DNA of 64,000 nucleotides from Streptomyces nojiriensis. Lineage in GTDB: Bacteria > Actinomycetota > Actinomycetes > Streptomycetales > Streptomycetaceae. The DNA is taken from positions 4,775,001-4,839,000 of the forward strand of contig NZ_CP071139.1 in assembly GCF_017639205.1 (NCBI RefSeq), written 5' to 3'. Every line of letters starts with the position of its first letter. The stretch's first letter is position 1. Made by a program: the position numbers and the translations under genes. This document shows, in pieces, positions 7,921-17,025 of this stretch. Below the pieces are notes generated by a model, which searched no databases, had not been told where the DNA came from, and was given only the letters and a program-made list of their open reading frames with translations.

Positions 7921-8504
7921 CGACGGCCAAGCGGGACACCTACACCCCCGAGACACTGCTCTCGGTCGCCGTCCAGGTCTTCAACGAGCGCGGCTACGAC
8001 GGCACCTCGATGGAGCACCTCTCCAAGGCCGCGGGCATCTCGAAGTCCTCGATCTACCACCACGTCGCGGGCAAGGAGGAGCTGCTGCGGCGAGCCGTGA
8101 GCCGCGCCCTCGACGGGCTCTTCGGGATCCTGGAGGAGCCGGGCGCGGTACGCGGCCGGGCGGTCGAGCGCGTCGAGTACGTCACGCGCCGCACCGTCGA
8201 GGTGCTGGTCGGCGAGCTGCCGTACGTGACCCTGCTGCTGCGCGTCCGCGGCAACACCCGCACCGAGCGCTGGGCGCTGGAACGCCGCCGCGAGTTCGAC
8301 CACCAGGTCGCGGACCTGCTGGGGGCCGCCGCGGCGGAGGGCGACCTGCGGGCCGACGTGGACATACGCCTCGCCACCAGGCTGCTCTTCGGCATGGTCA
8401 ACTCCCTGGTCGAGTGGTACCGCCCGCACCCGGGCGCCGGCCACGCCCAGCTCGCCGACGCGGTCGTCCACCTCGCCTTCGACGGCCTGCGCACCACCCG
8501 CTGA
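7917..8504 (+). CDS. TetR family transcriptional regulator (PaaR-like)
   Basis: 195 residues. The N-terminal TetR helix-turn-helix is clear (LLSVAVQVFNERGYDGTSME, then SKAAGISKSSIYHHVAGKEEL). The C-terminal ligand domain is helical, ending DAVVHLAFDGLRTTR. The ATG overlaps the TGA of the 3-hydroxyacyl-CoA dehydrogenase gene, so the two are co-translated and the regulator probably controls its own operon through the dyad at 6307-6323. TetR proteins with acyl-CoA dehydrogenase or paa genes usually sense a CoA thioester; that is inference here. Confidence 0.85.
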   Translation: MTTAKRDTYTPETLLSVAVQVFNERGYDGTSMEHLSKAAGISKSSIYHHVAGKEELLRRAVSRALDGLFGILEEPGAVRGRAVERVEYVTRRTVEVLVGELPYVTLLLRVRGNTRTERWALERRREFDHQVADLLGAAAAEGDLRADVDIRLATRLLFGMVNSLVEWYRPHPGAGHAQLADAVVHLAFDGLRTTR

Positions 8505-8516
8505 CCCCCTTGGACC

Positions 8517-8538
8517 GCACCCCGGGCGGCCGGGGTGC
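8517..8538 (+). terminator. Hairpin after the dehydrogenase-tetR operon
   Basis: Perfect 9-bp stem (GCACCCCGG / CCGGGGTGC) with loop GCGG, 12 nt after the TetR stop. There is no T-run, as is common in Streptomyces. It lies just before the barstar-like start, so it also reduces read-through into that gene. Confidence 0.6.
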
Positions 8539-8549
8539 GAGCATGCCGC

Positions 8550-9170
8550 ATGAGTACCTTCCTCCCCACGCTCACCGAACGCCGCTCTCCCTGGGTCACC
8601 TTCACCCGCGCCGATGACCCCTGGGTGGCGCGGGCGGAGGCCGAGCTGCTCGCGCGGGACGGGCTGGTGCTGCGGATATCCGGCGGCGAACTGGACACGG
8701 AGGCCTGCGTCTACCGGACGTTCGCCCGTGAGCTGGGCTTCCTCGGGTACTTCGGCCACAACTGGGACGCGATGGTCGACTGCCTCGGCGACTGGCACGG
8801 TCCCGGGCACGGCAAGCAGGACGTCGCCGTGATCATCGACGCCGCCGACGACCTGCTCGGCGCGGACTTCCTGGGGGTCTTCGTCTCCACCCTGGCCCGG
8901 GGCGCGTGGCGGGCGAACTTCATGGTCGACGCGGACGGGGACCCGGACGAATGGGCCGACCCCTTCGCTTTGCACTTCGTCTTGCTGCTGGACCGCACCG
9001 AGCCCGCCGCGTTCGCCGCGAAGGTCGTGTCCCGGGACGGAGACCTGCGCGAGGCGGTGGTCGACGGGCGGCTGCTCGTCACCCTGACGGACGTCGACTG
9101 GCCCGGCGGTGACCCGGTGTGGCCGCCGGCCGGCGGGCCCCTCGCGCCGGCGGCCCGGACCCCTGCGTAG
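8550..9170 (+). CDS. Barstar family protein
   Basis: 206 residues. The segment FLGYFGHNWDAMVDCLGDW matches the barstar signature in which barnase inhibitors have YYGxNLDALWDCL. Upstream lies a typical strand-helix region (LVLRISGGELDTEACVYRTFARELGF), downstream HGKQDVAVIIDAADDLL and a C-terminal extension rich in Ala and Pro. Barstar proteins bind and block guanyl-specific ribonucleases in the cytoplasm. No barnase-like gene lies next to it, so it is an orphan inhibitor or has been recruited to another role. ATG 8550 is used; a GTG at 8535 is possible. Confidence 0.75.
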   Translation: MSTFLPTLTERRSPWVTFTRADDPWVARAEAELLARDGLVLRISGGELDTEACVYRTFARELGFLGYFGHNWDAMVDCLGDWHGPGHGKQDVAVIIDAADDLLGADFLGVFVSTLARGAWRANFMVDADGDPDEWADPFALHFVLLLDRTEPAAFAAKVVSRDGDLREAVVDGRLLVTLTDVDWPGGDPVWPPAGGPLAPAARTPA

Positions 9171-9181
9171 CGCGGACGGCC

Positions 9182-9745
9182 CTACTCCTCCGAGATCGTC
9201 GGGCCCGTCCCAGGGCCCGGGGACAGCAGATCCGTTTCCTCGAAGACCAGCAGGGTGCGCGTCGAGAGGACTTCCGGGATGGCCTGGAGCCGGGTCAGGA
9301 CCAGCTCGCGCAGGGTCCGGTTGTCCGGGGTGTGCACCAGCAGCAGGACGTCGAAATCGCCGCTGACCAGCGCGATGTGCGCCGCGCCGGGGAGCTCGCG
9401 CAGCTGCTCGCGGACCGTGCGCCAGGAGTTCTGGACGATCTTCAGCGTGATGTAGGCGGACGCGCCCTGGCCCGCGCGTTCGTGGTTGACGCGGGCCGTG
9501 AACCCGCGGATCACCCCGTCGTCGATGAGCCGGTTGATCCGGGCGTAGGCGTTCGCCCGCGAGACGTGCACCTGCTCCGCCACCGACCGTATCGAGGCGC
9601 GGCCGTCCGCCTGGAGCAGCCGCATGATCGACCGGTCGATCGGATCCAGGGGCCGGGGTGCGACGGGAGGGCCCGAAGTGGCTCCCGGGGTGCCCCCCGG
9701 CGCGGCCGGTGCGGAACCCGTTCCGGCCATTTGTTCATCCGGCAT
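9182..9745 (-). CDS. bkdR: Lrp/AsnC family regulator of bkd genes
   Basis: 187 residues. After a low-complexity N-terminal tail rich in Ala, Gly and Pro comes LDPIDRSIMRLLQADGRASIRSVAEQVHVSRANAYARINRL, the Lrp helix-turn-helix, then the RAM ligand-binding domain (ASAYITLKIVQ..., HIALVSGDFDVLLLVHTPDN). Lrp-type BkdR proteins control bkd operons in several bacteria, responding to branched-chain amino acids. The divergent position next to the E1alpha gene supports that role, but binding is not shown. ATG 9745 has GGGAGG 10 nt upstream; a second ATG lies five codons inside. The frame remains open further upstream but would run through the shared promoter region. Confidence 0.82.
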   Translation of the reverse strand: MPDEQMAGTGSAPAAPGGTPGATSGPPVAPRPLDPIDRSIMRLLQADGRASIRSVAEQVHVSRANAYARINRLIDDGVIRGFTARVNHERAGQGASAYITLKIVQNSWRTVREQLRELPGAAHIALVSGDFDVLLLVHTPDNRTLRELVLTRLQAIPEVLSTRTLLVFEETDLLSPGPGTGPTISEE

Positions 9746-9846
9746 TGCCCGATGCCTCCCTCTCCTGGACGTCCTGCATCCATCCCAGGGCCCCGGCGCC
9801 CGTTTGTCCACAGCCTGGAGCCGCCTGTAGCCAAATTGCCCAGACA

Positions 9847-9863
9847 ACCGAACAATCGGTAGG
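9847..9863. promoter_or_regulatory. Degenerate copy of the TetR-type operator before bkdA
   Basis: ACCGAACAATCGGTAGG differs from the 6307-6323 site at two positions. It lies between the Lrp regulator and the first bkd operon, 61 bp before the E1alpha start. Dyad symmetry is weaker (5 of 8 pairs), so TetR binding here is less certain. Confidence 0.4.
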
Positions 9864-9923
9864 TGAGGGGCCTCACACCCGGGGCACCCCCTGCCCGCTT
9901 CCCACGAGGAGGTGTACGCCGCC

Positions 9924-11056
9924 ATGACGGTCCAAGAGCTGCCCGGTGCCGGTGCGTCCCACCGTTCCACCCAGCCGCCCGCCTGGAGCCCCCGCACGGA
10001 TGCCGCGCCGCTGCTGCCGGACCCCGAGCCCTACCGGGTGCTGGGCACCGAGGCGGCGGACCGGCTCGACCCGGAGCTGATGCGCCGCTGCTACGCCGAG
10101 CTGGTGCGCGGCCGGCGCTACAACGCCCAGGCCACGGCGCTCACCAAGCAGGGCCGGCTCGCCGTGTACCCCTCCACCGTCGGCCAGGAGGCCTGCGAGA
10201 TCGCGGCCGCACTGGTCCTGGAGGAGCAGGACTGGCTGTTCCCGAGCTACCGGGACACCCTGGCGGCCGTGGCGCGCGGACTGGACCCCGTACAGGCCCT
10301 GACGCTGCTGCGCGGCGACTGGCACACCGGGTACGACCCGCGCGAGCACCGCATAGCCCCGCTCTCGACCCCGCTCGCCACCCAGCTGCCGCACGCGGTG
10401 GGCCTGGCGCACGCGGCCCGGCTGCGCGGCGACGACGTCGTCGCCCTCGCCATGGTCGGCGACGGCGGCACCAGCGAGGGCGACTTCCACGAGGCGCTGA
10501 ACTTCGCCGCCGTCTGGCAGGCCCCGGTGGTCTTCCTCGTACAGAACAACGGCTTCGCGATCTCCGTCCCGCTCGCCAAGCAGACCGCCGCCCCGACCCT
10601 CGCCCACAAGGCCGTCGGGTACGGGATGCCCGGCCGGCTGGTCGACGGCAACGACATCGCCGCCATGCACGAGGTGCTGTCCGAGGCGGTCCGGCGGGCC
10701 CGGGCCGGTGGCGGTCCGACCCTGATCGAGGCCGTCACGTACCGGATGGAGGCCCACACGAACGCCGACGACGCGACCCGCTACCGCGGTGACGCCGAGG
10801 TCGAGGCCTGGAAGGCGCACGACCCGGTCGATCTGCTGGAGCGTGAGCTGACCGCCCGCGGGATCATCGACGAAGCGGCGATCCAGGCGGTGCGCGACGA
10901 CGCCGAGGCGATGGCCGCGGCGCTCCGCGAGGGGATGAACGCGGACCCGGTGGTGGACCCGATGGACCTGTTCGCGCACGTGTACGCGGAGCAGACGGAC
11001 CGGCTGCGGGAGCAGGCGGCCATGCTGCGCGCAGAGCTGGAAGCCGAGGACCAGGC

Positions 11057-11060
<4 letters not shown>
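9924..11060 (+). CDS. bkdA: Branched-chain alpha-keto acid dehydrogenase E1 alpha subunit (cluster 1)
   Basis: 378 residues. The thiamine diphosphate motif runs from GDGGTSEGDFHEALNF to QNNGFAIS (about residues 178-210). RRYNAQATALTKQGRLAVYPS and GQEACEIAAAL are typical E1alpha segments. With E1beta it decarboxylates the 2-keto acids of Val, Ile and Leu and passes the acyl group to E2, giving isobutyryl-, 2-methylbutyryl- and isovaleryl-CoA for branched fatty acid and polyketide starters. The size agrees with BkdA rather than BkdF of S. avermitilis as I recall them. GAGGAGG lies 11 nt before ATG 9924 (GTG 9912 is possible). It overlaps the E1beta gene by 4 bp (GTGA). Confidence 0.88.
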
Positions 11061-12075
<1,015 letters not shown>

Positions 12076-12076
<1 letters not shown>

Positions 12077-13407
12077 TGCCGCAGGTAATGGAATTCAAGC
12101 TTCCCGATCTCGGGGAGGGCCTGACCGAGGCCGAGATCGTCCGCTGGCTGGTCGCGGTGGGCGATGTCGTCGCCATCGACCAGCCGGTGGTCGAGGTCGA
12201 GACGGCCAAGGCGATGGTGGAGGTTCCGTGCCCCTACGGCGGTGTGGTCACCGCCCGCTTCGGGGAGGAGGGCACGGAACTTCCCGTCGGCGCACCGCTG
12301 ATCACCGTGGCGGTGGGAGCGGCGTCGCTCCCGCAGGCCCCGGCCGCGCAGGCGGCCGAGGCCGAGGGCTCCGGCAACGTGCCCCGGCCGCTGATCGGCT
12401 ACGGCGAGGACCACTCGCGCCCGGCGCGTCGGCGACGGGTGCGACCCGTCACCGCCGCGGTGTCGGCGCCGGTCGTCGCCGCTCCGGTGGCGCCGGTCGT
12501 CGCGGCTCCGGTGGCTCCGGCGGCTGTCGCCGGGCCGGTGCCCGTCATCTCGCCGCTGGTGCGCAAGCTGGCCAAGGACGGCGGGGTCGACCTCCGCGCG
12601 CTGACGGGGTCGGGGCCCGAGGGGCTGATCCTGCGGGCCGACGTCGAGGCGGCGCTGGCCGCGCTGCGGGCGCCCCAACCGGCGCCGGTCGCCGCGGCGG
12701 CGCCCGCGGTGGCGGCGCAGGGCGAGCGGATCCCGCTCAAGGGAGTGCGCGGGGCGGTCGCCGAGAAGCTGTCGCGCAGCCGCCGGGAGATCCCGGACGC
12801 CACCTGCTGGGTCGACGCGGACGCCACCGAGCTGATGGCCGCCCGGGCCGCGATGAACGCGGTCGGCGGGCCCAAGATCTCGGTGCTCGCGCTGCTGGCC
12901 CGGATCTGCACGGCCGCCCTGGCCCGGTACCCGGAGCTCAACTCCACCGTGGACCTCGCCGCCAAGGAGATCGTCCGGCTCCCGTCGGTGCACCTGGGCT
13001 TCGCCGCCCAGACCGAACGGGGCCTGGTGGTCCCGGTGGTCCGGGACGCGCAGCACCGCAACCCGGAGTCCCTGTCGGCGGAGTTCGCCCGGCTGACCGA
13101 GCTGGCCCGGTCCGGGAAGCTGGCTCCGGCCGATCTGACCGGCGGCACCTTCACCCTGAACAACTACGGGGTGTTCGGGGTCGACGGCTCCACGCCGATC
13201 ATCAACCACCCCGAAGCGGCGATGCTGGGCGTGGGCCGGATCATCGACAAGCCGTGGGTCCACGAGGGGCAGCTGGCGGTCCGCAAGGTCGTCCAGCTGT
13301 CGCTGACCTTCGACCACCGGGTCTGCGACGGGGGTACGGCGGGCGGCTTCCTCCGCTACGTCGCGGACTGCGTCGAATCCCCGGCGGTCCTGCTCCGGAG
13401 CCTGTAG
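12076..13407 (+). CDS. bkdC: Dihydrolipoamide acyltransferase E2 (cluster 1)
   Basis: 443 residues. Domains in order: one lipoyl domain (residues ~5-80, lipoyl-Lys in VEVETAKAMVEVP), an Ala/Pro/Val linker, a peripheral subunit-binding domain (ISPLVRKLAKDGGVDLRALTGSGPEGLIL, ~158-186), a second linker and the catalytic acyltransferase domain, ending LSLTFDHRVCDGGTAGGFL with the active-site His of the DHRxxDG motif. It accepts the branched acyl group on lipoamide and transfers it to CoA. No E3 gene is in the operon, so a dihydrolipoamide dehydrogenase is supplied from elsewhere. It is followed by a large inverted repeat. Confidence 0.9.
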
Positions 13408-13428
13408 GCCGCCGAGGGCCGGTGTCCT

Positions 13429-13552
13429 GGGGCTCCGCCCCCGAACCCCCGCGCCTCAAACTCCCCCAGCTACCGCTGGGAGGGGCCCCCGGGCGGGGCT
13501 GTATTCCAGCCCGTCCGGCGCTTGAGGACCGGGGGTTCGGGGGCGGAGCCCC
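13429..13552. repeat. Large intergenic inverted repeat (bidirectional terminator candidate)
   Basis: The outer arms at 13429-13459 and 13522-13552 pair over 31 bp with two mismatches; the first 23 bp (GGGGCTCCGCCCCCGAACCC...) pair perfectly. Inside is a small hairpin (CCCAGC-TACC-GCTGGG). It fills the gap between convergent bkdC and the quinone oxidoreductase gene and could stop transcription from both sides. Partial relatives are at 2004-2063 and 17967-18013. Confidence 0.8.
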
Positions 13553-13574
13553 GCAGCGGCGCCGCGCCCGGCCT

Positions 13575-14552
13575 TCACACCGTGAGCAGCAGCTTGCCCA
13601 CGTGGGCGCTGGACTCCATGACCCGGTGGGCCTCGGCGGCGTCCCGCATCGGGAACGCCGCGTGGACCACCGGGCGGACCCGCCCCGCGGCCACCAGCGG
13701 CCACACGTGCTCGCGCACGGCGGCGACGATGGCCGCCTTCTCCTCCAGCGGGCGGGCGCGCAGCGAGGTGGCGGTGATCGCCGCCCGCTTGGCCAGCAGC
13801 GCGCCGAGGTTCAGCTCGGCCTTCACCCCGCCCTGGAGCCCGATCACCGCGAGCCGCCCGTTCACGGCCAGGGCGTCCACGTTCCGGGCGAGGTACTTCG
13901 CGCCCATGATGTCCAGGATCACGTCCGCCCCGGCCCCGCCCGTCGCCTCGCGCAGCGCGGCCACGAAGTCCTGCTCGCGGTAGTCGATCAGGATGTCCGC
14001 GCCCAGCTCCTTGCAGCGCGCCAGCTTCTCCGGGCCGCCCGCCGTCACGGCGACCGTCGCGCCCACCGCCTTCGCCAGCTGGATCGCCATGGTCCCGATC
14101 CCGCTGGACCCGCCGTGCACCAGCAGGGTCTCGCCGGGGCGGAGCCCCGCCACCATGAACACGTTGGACCACACGGTCGTGACGACCTCGGGCAGCGCGG
14201 CCGCCGTCACCAGGTCCACGCCCGCCGGGACCGGCAGCAGCTGCCCCGCCGGCACGGCCACCCGCTCCGCGTACCCGCCGCCCGCCAGCAGGGCGCACAC
14301 CTCGTCGCCCACGGACCAGCCGGACACGCCCGGCCCCATCGCGGCGATCCGCCCGGAGCACTCCAGCCCCGGATGGCGCGAGGCGCCGGGCGGCGGATCG
14401 TAGAACCCCTGTCGCTGGAGGACGTCGGCGCGGTTCACGGCGCTCGCCGCGACCTCGACGAGGACCTCGCCCTCGCCCGGCACCGGATCGGATACGTCGG
14501 CCCAGACGAGGGCCTCGGGGCCGCCGGGCTGCTCGATGGTGATCGCATGCAT
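13575..14552 (-). CDS. NAD(P)H quinone oxidoreductase (zinc-free MDR family, PIG3-type)
   Basis: 325 residues of the medium-chain dehydrogenase/reductase superfamily. The GroES-like N-terminus (MHAITIEQPGGPEALVWADV; AVNRADVLQRQGFYDPPPG) and the nucleotide site LLVHGGSSGIGTMAIQLAKAVGA match the human PIG3/TP53I3 quinone reductase type. The AVNRADVLQRxG motif and absence of Cys zinc ligands point to NADPH-dependent quinone or enone reduction rather than alcohol oxidation. It is monocistronic, convergent with bkdC. ATG 14552 begins a full-length protein. The physiological substrate is unknown. Confidence 0.85.
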   Translation of the reverse strand: MHAITIEQPGGPEALVWADVSDPVPGEGEVLVEVAASAVNRADVLQRQGFYDPPPGASRHPGLECSGRIAAMGPGVSGWSVGDEVCALLAGGGYAERVAVPAGQLLPVPAGVDLVTAAALPEVVTTVWSNVFMVAGLRPGETLLVHGGSSGIGTMAIQLAKAVGATVAVTAGGPEKLARCKELGADILIDYREQDFVAALREATGGAGADVILDIMGAKYLARNVDALAVNGRLAVIGLQGGVKAELNLGALLAKRAAITATSLRARPLEEKAAIVAAVREHVWPLVAAGRVRPVVHAAFPMRDAAEAHRVMESSAHVGKLLLTV

Positions 14553-14578
14553 GGCCCGGAGGCTACGCCACGGCGCGG

Positions 14579-15679
14579 CTAATCGGCAGGTCCGAACTTC
14601 ACCTGCGGCGAGCCGGGCGGCGTCGCCCGCACGATGGTGATGAGACGGTCCGTCAGCTGGATCGGGCTCGCGTGCGGATCGTCGTACGGGAGCAGCCGGT
14701 GGCCGCGCACCACGCTCACGACCAGGTCCTCGGTGTCCCGTACCGACTTGCCGGCCTCGGACTTGCGGGCGGGGCGTTCGATGAGGTCGAGGCCGCTGCC
14801 CTGCTGGATCAGGTCCTCCATCACGGTGCCCGCGCTCGGGCTGAGCACCGAGAGGCCCAGCAGCCGGCCGGCCGCGCTCGCGCTCGTGATGACCGCGTCC
14901 GCGCCGGACTGGCGCAGCAGCGGGGCGTTCTCCTCCTCGCGCACCGCCGCGACGATCTTCGCCCCGCGGTTGAGCTGCCGGGCGGTCAGGGTGACCAGGA
15001 CCGCCGTGTCGTCCCGCTGGGTGGCGATGACGATCTGACGGGCCTTCTGCAGCTCGGCGCGGAGCAGGACTTCGGAGCGGGTGGCGTCGCCGACCACGCC
15101 CGTGAAGCCCTCCGCGTTGGCCGTGTCGATCACCTTGGCGCTGGGGTCGACGATGACGACCTGCTCCTTGGAGAGGCCGGTGGCCAGCAGCGTCAAAAGG
15201 GCCGAGCGGCCCTTCGTGCCGAAGCCGATGACGACCGTGTGCTCACGCAAGTTCTTCCTCCAGCTCTTCAGCCGCCACTCTTCCCTCGTCCGTTCCGTCA
15301 GGACTTCCAGGGTGGTACCGACCAGGATGATCAGGAACAGCACGCGCAGCGGGGTGATCAGCAGGATGTTGATCAGTCGCGCACTGTCGCTGTACGGCAC
15401 GATGTCGCCGTAGCCCGTCGTGGACAGCGTCACCGTGGCGTAGTAGAAGCAGTCGAGGAGATCGACCTGCTCGTTGGCGTTGTCGTGGTAGCCGTCGCGG
15501 TCCAGCCAGACGATGAAGACCGTCAGGAAGAGCACGAACAACGCCATCAGCAGGCGCTTGGTGACCTGCCTCAGCGGGTTCTCGACGACGCGTTTGGGCA
15601 GTTTGATGCGCCGGGAGACGAGCTTCTCGTCGGCGCCGCGGGCCATGGAGTCCTGGCCGTGCAGTTTCACGTGAAACAT
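14579..15679 (-). CDS. Potassium channel with RCK/TrkA-N domain
   Basis: 366 residues. Two membrane helices (LLMALFVLFLTVFIVWLD, ~35-52, and LINILLITPLRVLFLIILV) flank a pore loop with the K+ selectivity filter TLSTTGYGDIVPY. A cytoplasmic TrkA-N Rossmann domain follows (TVVIGFGTKGRSALLTLLA; VGDATRSEVLLRAEL) and then a TrkA-C domain. Such channels gate K+ flow in response to nucleotides or Ca2+. The ATG at 15679 overlaps the end of moeA, and the N-terminus MFHVK is encoded by the parS palindrome. A downstream ATG at 15646 (MARGADEK) is an alternative start that would leave parS upstream of the coding region. Confidence 0.85.
   Translation of the reverse strand: MFHVKLHGQDSMARGADEKLVSRRIKLPKRVVENPLRQVTKRLLMALFVLFLTVFIVWLDRDGYHDNANEQVDLLDCFYYATVTLSTTGYGDIVPYSDSARLINILLITPLRVLFLIILVGTTLEVLTERTREEWRLKSWRKNLREHTVVIGFGTKGRSALLTLLATGLSKEQVVIVDPSAKVIDTANAEGFTGVVGDATRSEVLLRAELQKARQIVIATQRDDTAVLVTLTARQLNRGAKIVAAVREEENAPLLRQSGADAVITSASAAGRLLGLSVLSPSAGTVMEDLIQQGSGLDLIERPARKSEAGKSVRDTEDLVVSVVRGHRLLPYDDPHASPIQLTDRLITIVRATPPGSPQVKFGPAD
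15664..15677. other. parS: ParB binding site parS
   Basis: GTTTCACGTGAAAC, a perfect 14-bp palindrome identical to the Streptomyces/Bacillus parS core. It covers the last codons and stop of moeA and the first codons of the potassium channel gene. ParB bound here would take part in origin segregation. In Streptomyces, parS sites cluster around oriC, which places this window in the origin-proximal core. Confidence 0.85.
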
Positions 15680-17025
15680 CCTCCGGAAGCCCAGGGCAGA
15701 TCGAGAATCTCCAGTTCCTGCCCGGACCGCGCGCCCTTGGGCGGTACGACGGCCAGCGCGTCGGCCGCCGCCACGCCGCGCAGCATCGCAGGTCCGTGGT
15801 AGCGCAGCGGCACCGCGTGCTCGTCGCTCAGCAGGACCGGGACCAGCCGGGTGTCGTACGGGTGGCCCGGTACGTCCCCCTGCACCGGCGCCGTGTAGCG
15901 GGGGCGCCTGCGGCGGCCGGCGAGGGCGCGCAGCAGGGGTTCGGCGAGGGTGAGCAGCCCGGAGACGGCGGCCAGCGGGTTGCCGGGCAGCCCGACGACA
16001 TGGCGCACCGTGTTCTCGCCGTTTTCTCCGTTCACGTCGTTCTCGTCGGCGGCCCTGGACCCGATGCGGGCCAGCAGCATGGGGTGCCCGGGTCGCACCG
16101 CCACTCCGTCGACCAGCAGTTCGGCGCCGGCCTCCCGCAGTACGGGGTGGACGTGGTCGACGGGGCCGGAGGCGGTGCCGCCCGTGGTGATCAGGACATC
16201 CGCGGTGCTCGTGCGGACGGCCTCCAGCAGGGCCGCGGCCCCCGCCGGGTCGTCGCCGAGCCGCCGCGTGCCGGTGACCTCGGCGCCGAGGCGGTCGATC
16301 CAGGGGCCCAGCATGGGGCTGAGGGCGTCGCGGACCAGCCCCTCGTGCGGGAGGCCCTCGGTGAGCAACTCGTCGCCGAGGACGAGGATCTCCACGCGCG
16401 GGCGGGGCCGGGTGGTCAGCTCGTCGTACCCGGCGGCCGCGGCGAGCCCCAGCACGGCCGGCGTGACCAGGGAGTCGGCGGGCAGCAGCAGGTCGCCGGA
16501 GCGGCACTCCTGGCCCCGCGGGCGGATGTCCTGGCCGGTCAGGACGGGCCGGTCGGCGAAGAGCTGGGTGCCGGCCTCGCGGCAGTGCTCGCGGCGGATG
16601 ACGGCGGTGGCGTCGGCGGGGATCCGGGCGCCGGTGGCGATCCGTACGGCCTCGCCGTCGGTGAGGGGCTCCGGCCGCTCGGAGCCGGCCAGGACGCCGC
16701 CGCCCGCGCGCACGCTCCAGGGGCCGGGGCCCGCGACGGCCCAGCCGTCCATCGCGGAGGTGTCGAAGGACGGCAGGTCGGTCAGCGCGTCCAGAGGGGT
16801 GGCCAGGACCTCGCCGAGGGCGTCCGCGAGGGGCACGCGGTGGGTACGGGGCCGCACCCGGCTCCCGGCGTGCGCGGCGGTGTCCCGCGCCCGCTGCCAG
16901 CCGGACGCGCGATGGCCGCCGGCACCGCCGCCGCCCGCGCCGCCCGTGGCGCCGCCCTCGGGGGTGCGGCTGACCAGCGCCAGGGCCTCGTCGAGGGCCT
17001 GCTCCGCGGAATTCGTGGGGGTCAT
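15667..17025 (-). CDS. moeA: Molybdopterin molybdenumtransferase MoeA
   Basis: 452 residues. It inserts molybdate into adenylylated molybdopterin in the last step of molybdenum cofactor synthesis. Visible family segments are SFDTSAMDGWAV, GEAVRIATGARIPADATAVI, ILVLGDELLTEG, DVLITTGGTASGPVDHVHPV and VVGLPGNPLAAVSGLLTLAEP. The N-terminus has a Gly/Ala-rich insert (~residues 25-40). A polar insert ADENDVNGENGENTV precedes the GLPGNP motif. Start ATG 17025 overlaps the stop of the preceding mobA-like gene (ATGA), so the two cofactor genes are coupled. The end overlaps the potassium channel start and lies within parS. Confidence 0.9.
   Translation of the reverse strand: MTPTNSAEQALDEALALVSRTPEGGATGGAGGGGAGGHRASGWQRARDTAAHAGSRVRPRTHRVPLADALGEVLATPLDALTDLPSFDTSAMDGWAVAGPGPWSVRAGGGVLAGSERPEPLTDGEAVRIATGARIPADATAVIRREHCREAGTQLFADRPVLTGQDIRPRGQECRSGDLLLPADSLVTPAVLGLAAAAGYDELTTRPRPRVEILVLGDELLTEGLPHEGLVRDALSPMLGPWIDRLGAEVTGTRRLGDDPAGAAALLEAVRTSTADVLITTGGTASGPVDHVHPVLREAGAELLVDGVAVRPGHPMLLARIGSRAADENDVNGENGENTVRHVVGLPGNPLAAVSGLLTLAEPLLRALAGRRRRPRYTAPVQGDVPGHPYDTRLVPVLLSDEHAVPLRYHGPAMLRGVAAADALAVVPPKGARSGQELEILDLPWASGGCFT

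Noticed and set aside
4285-7956. Very long open frame (about 1220 codons) on the minus strand over paaN, the 3-hydroxyacyl-CoA dehydrogenase and part of the MerR gene
   Set aside because: It is antisense or out of frame to well-recognised genes, is Arg/Gly/Pro-rich low-complexity translation and matches no domain. High GC makes such stop-free shadows common.
8550-9170. Toxin-antitoxin pair with the barstar-like protein as antitoxin
   Set aside because: No ribonuclease or other toxin-like gene lies on either side; the neighbours are TetR and Lrp regulators.
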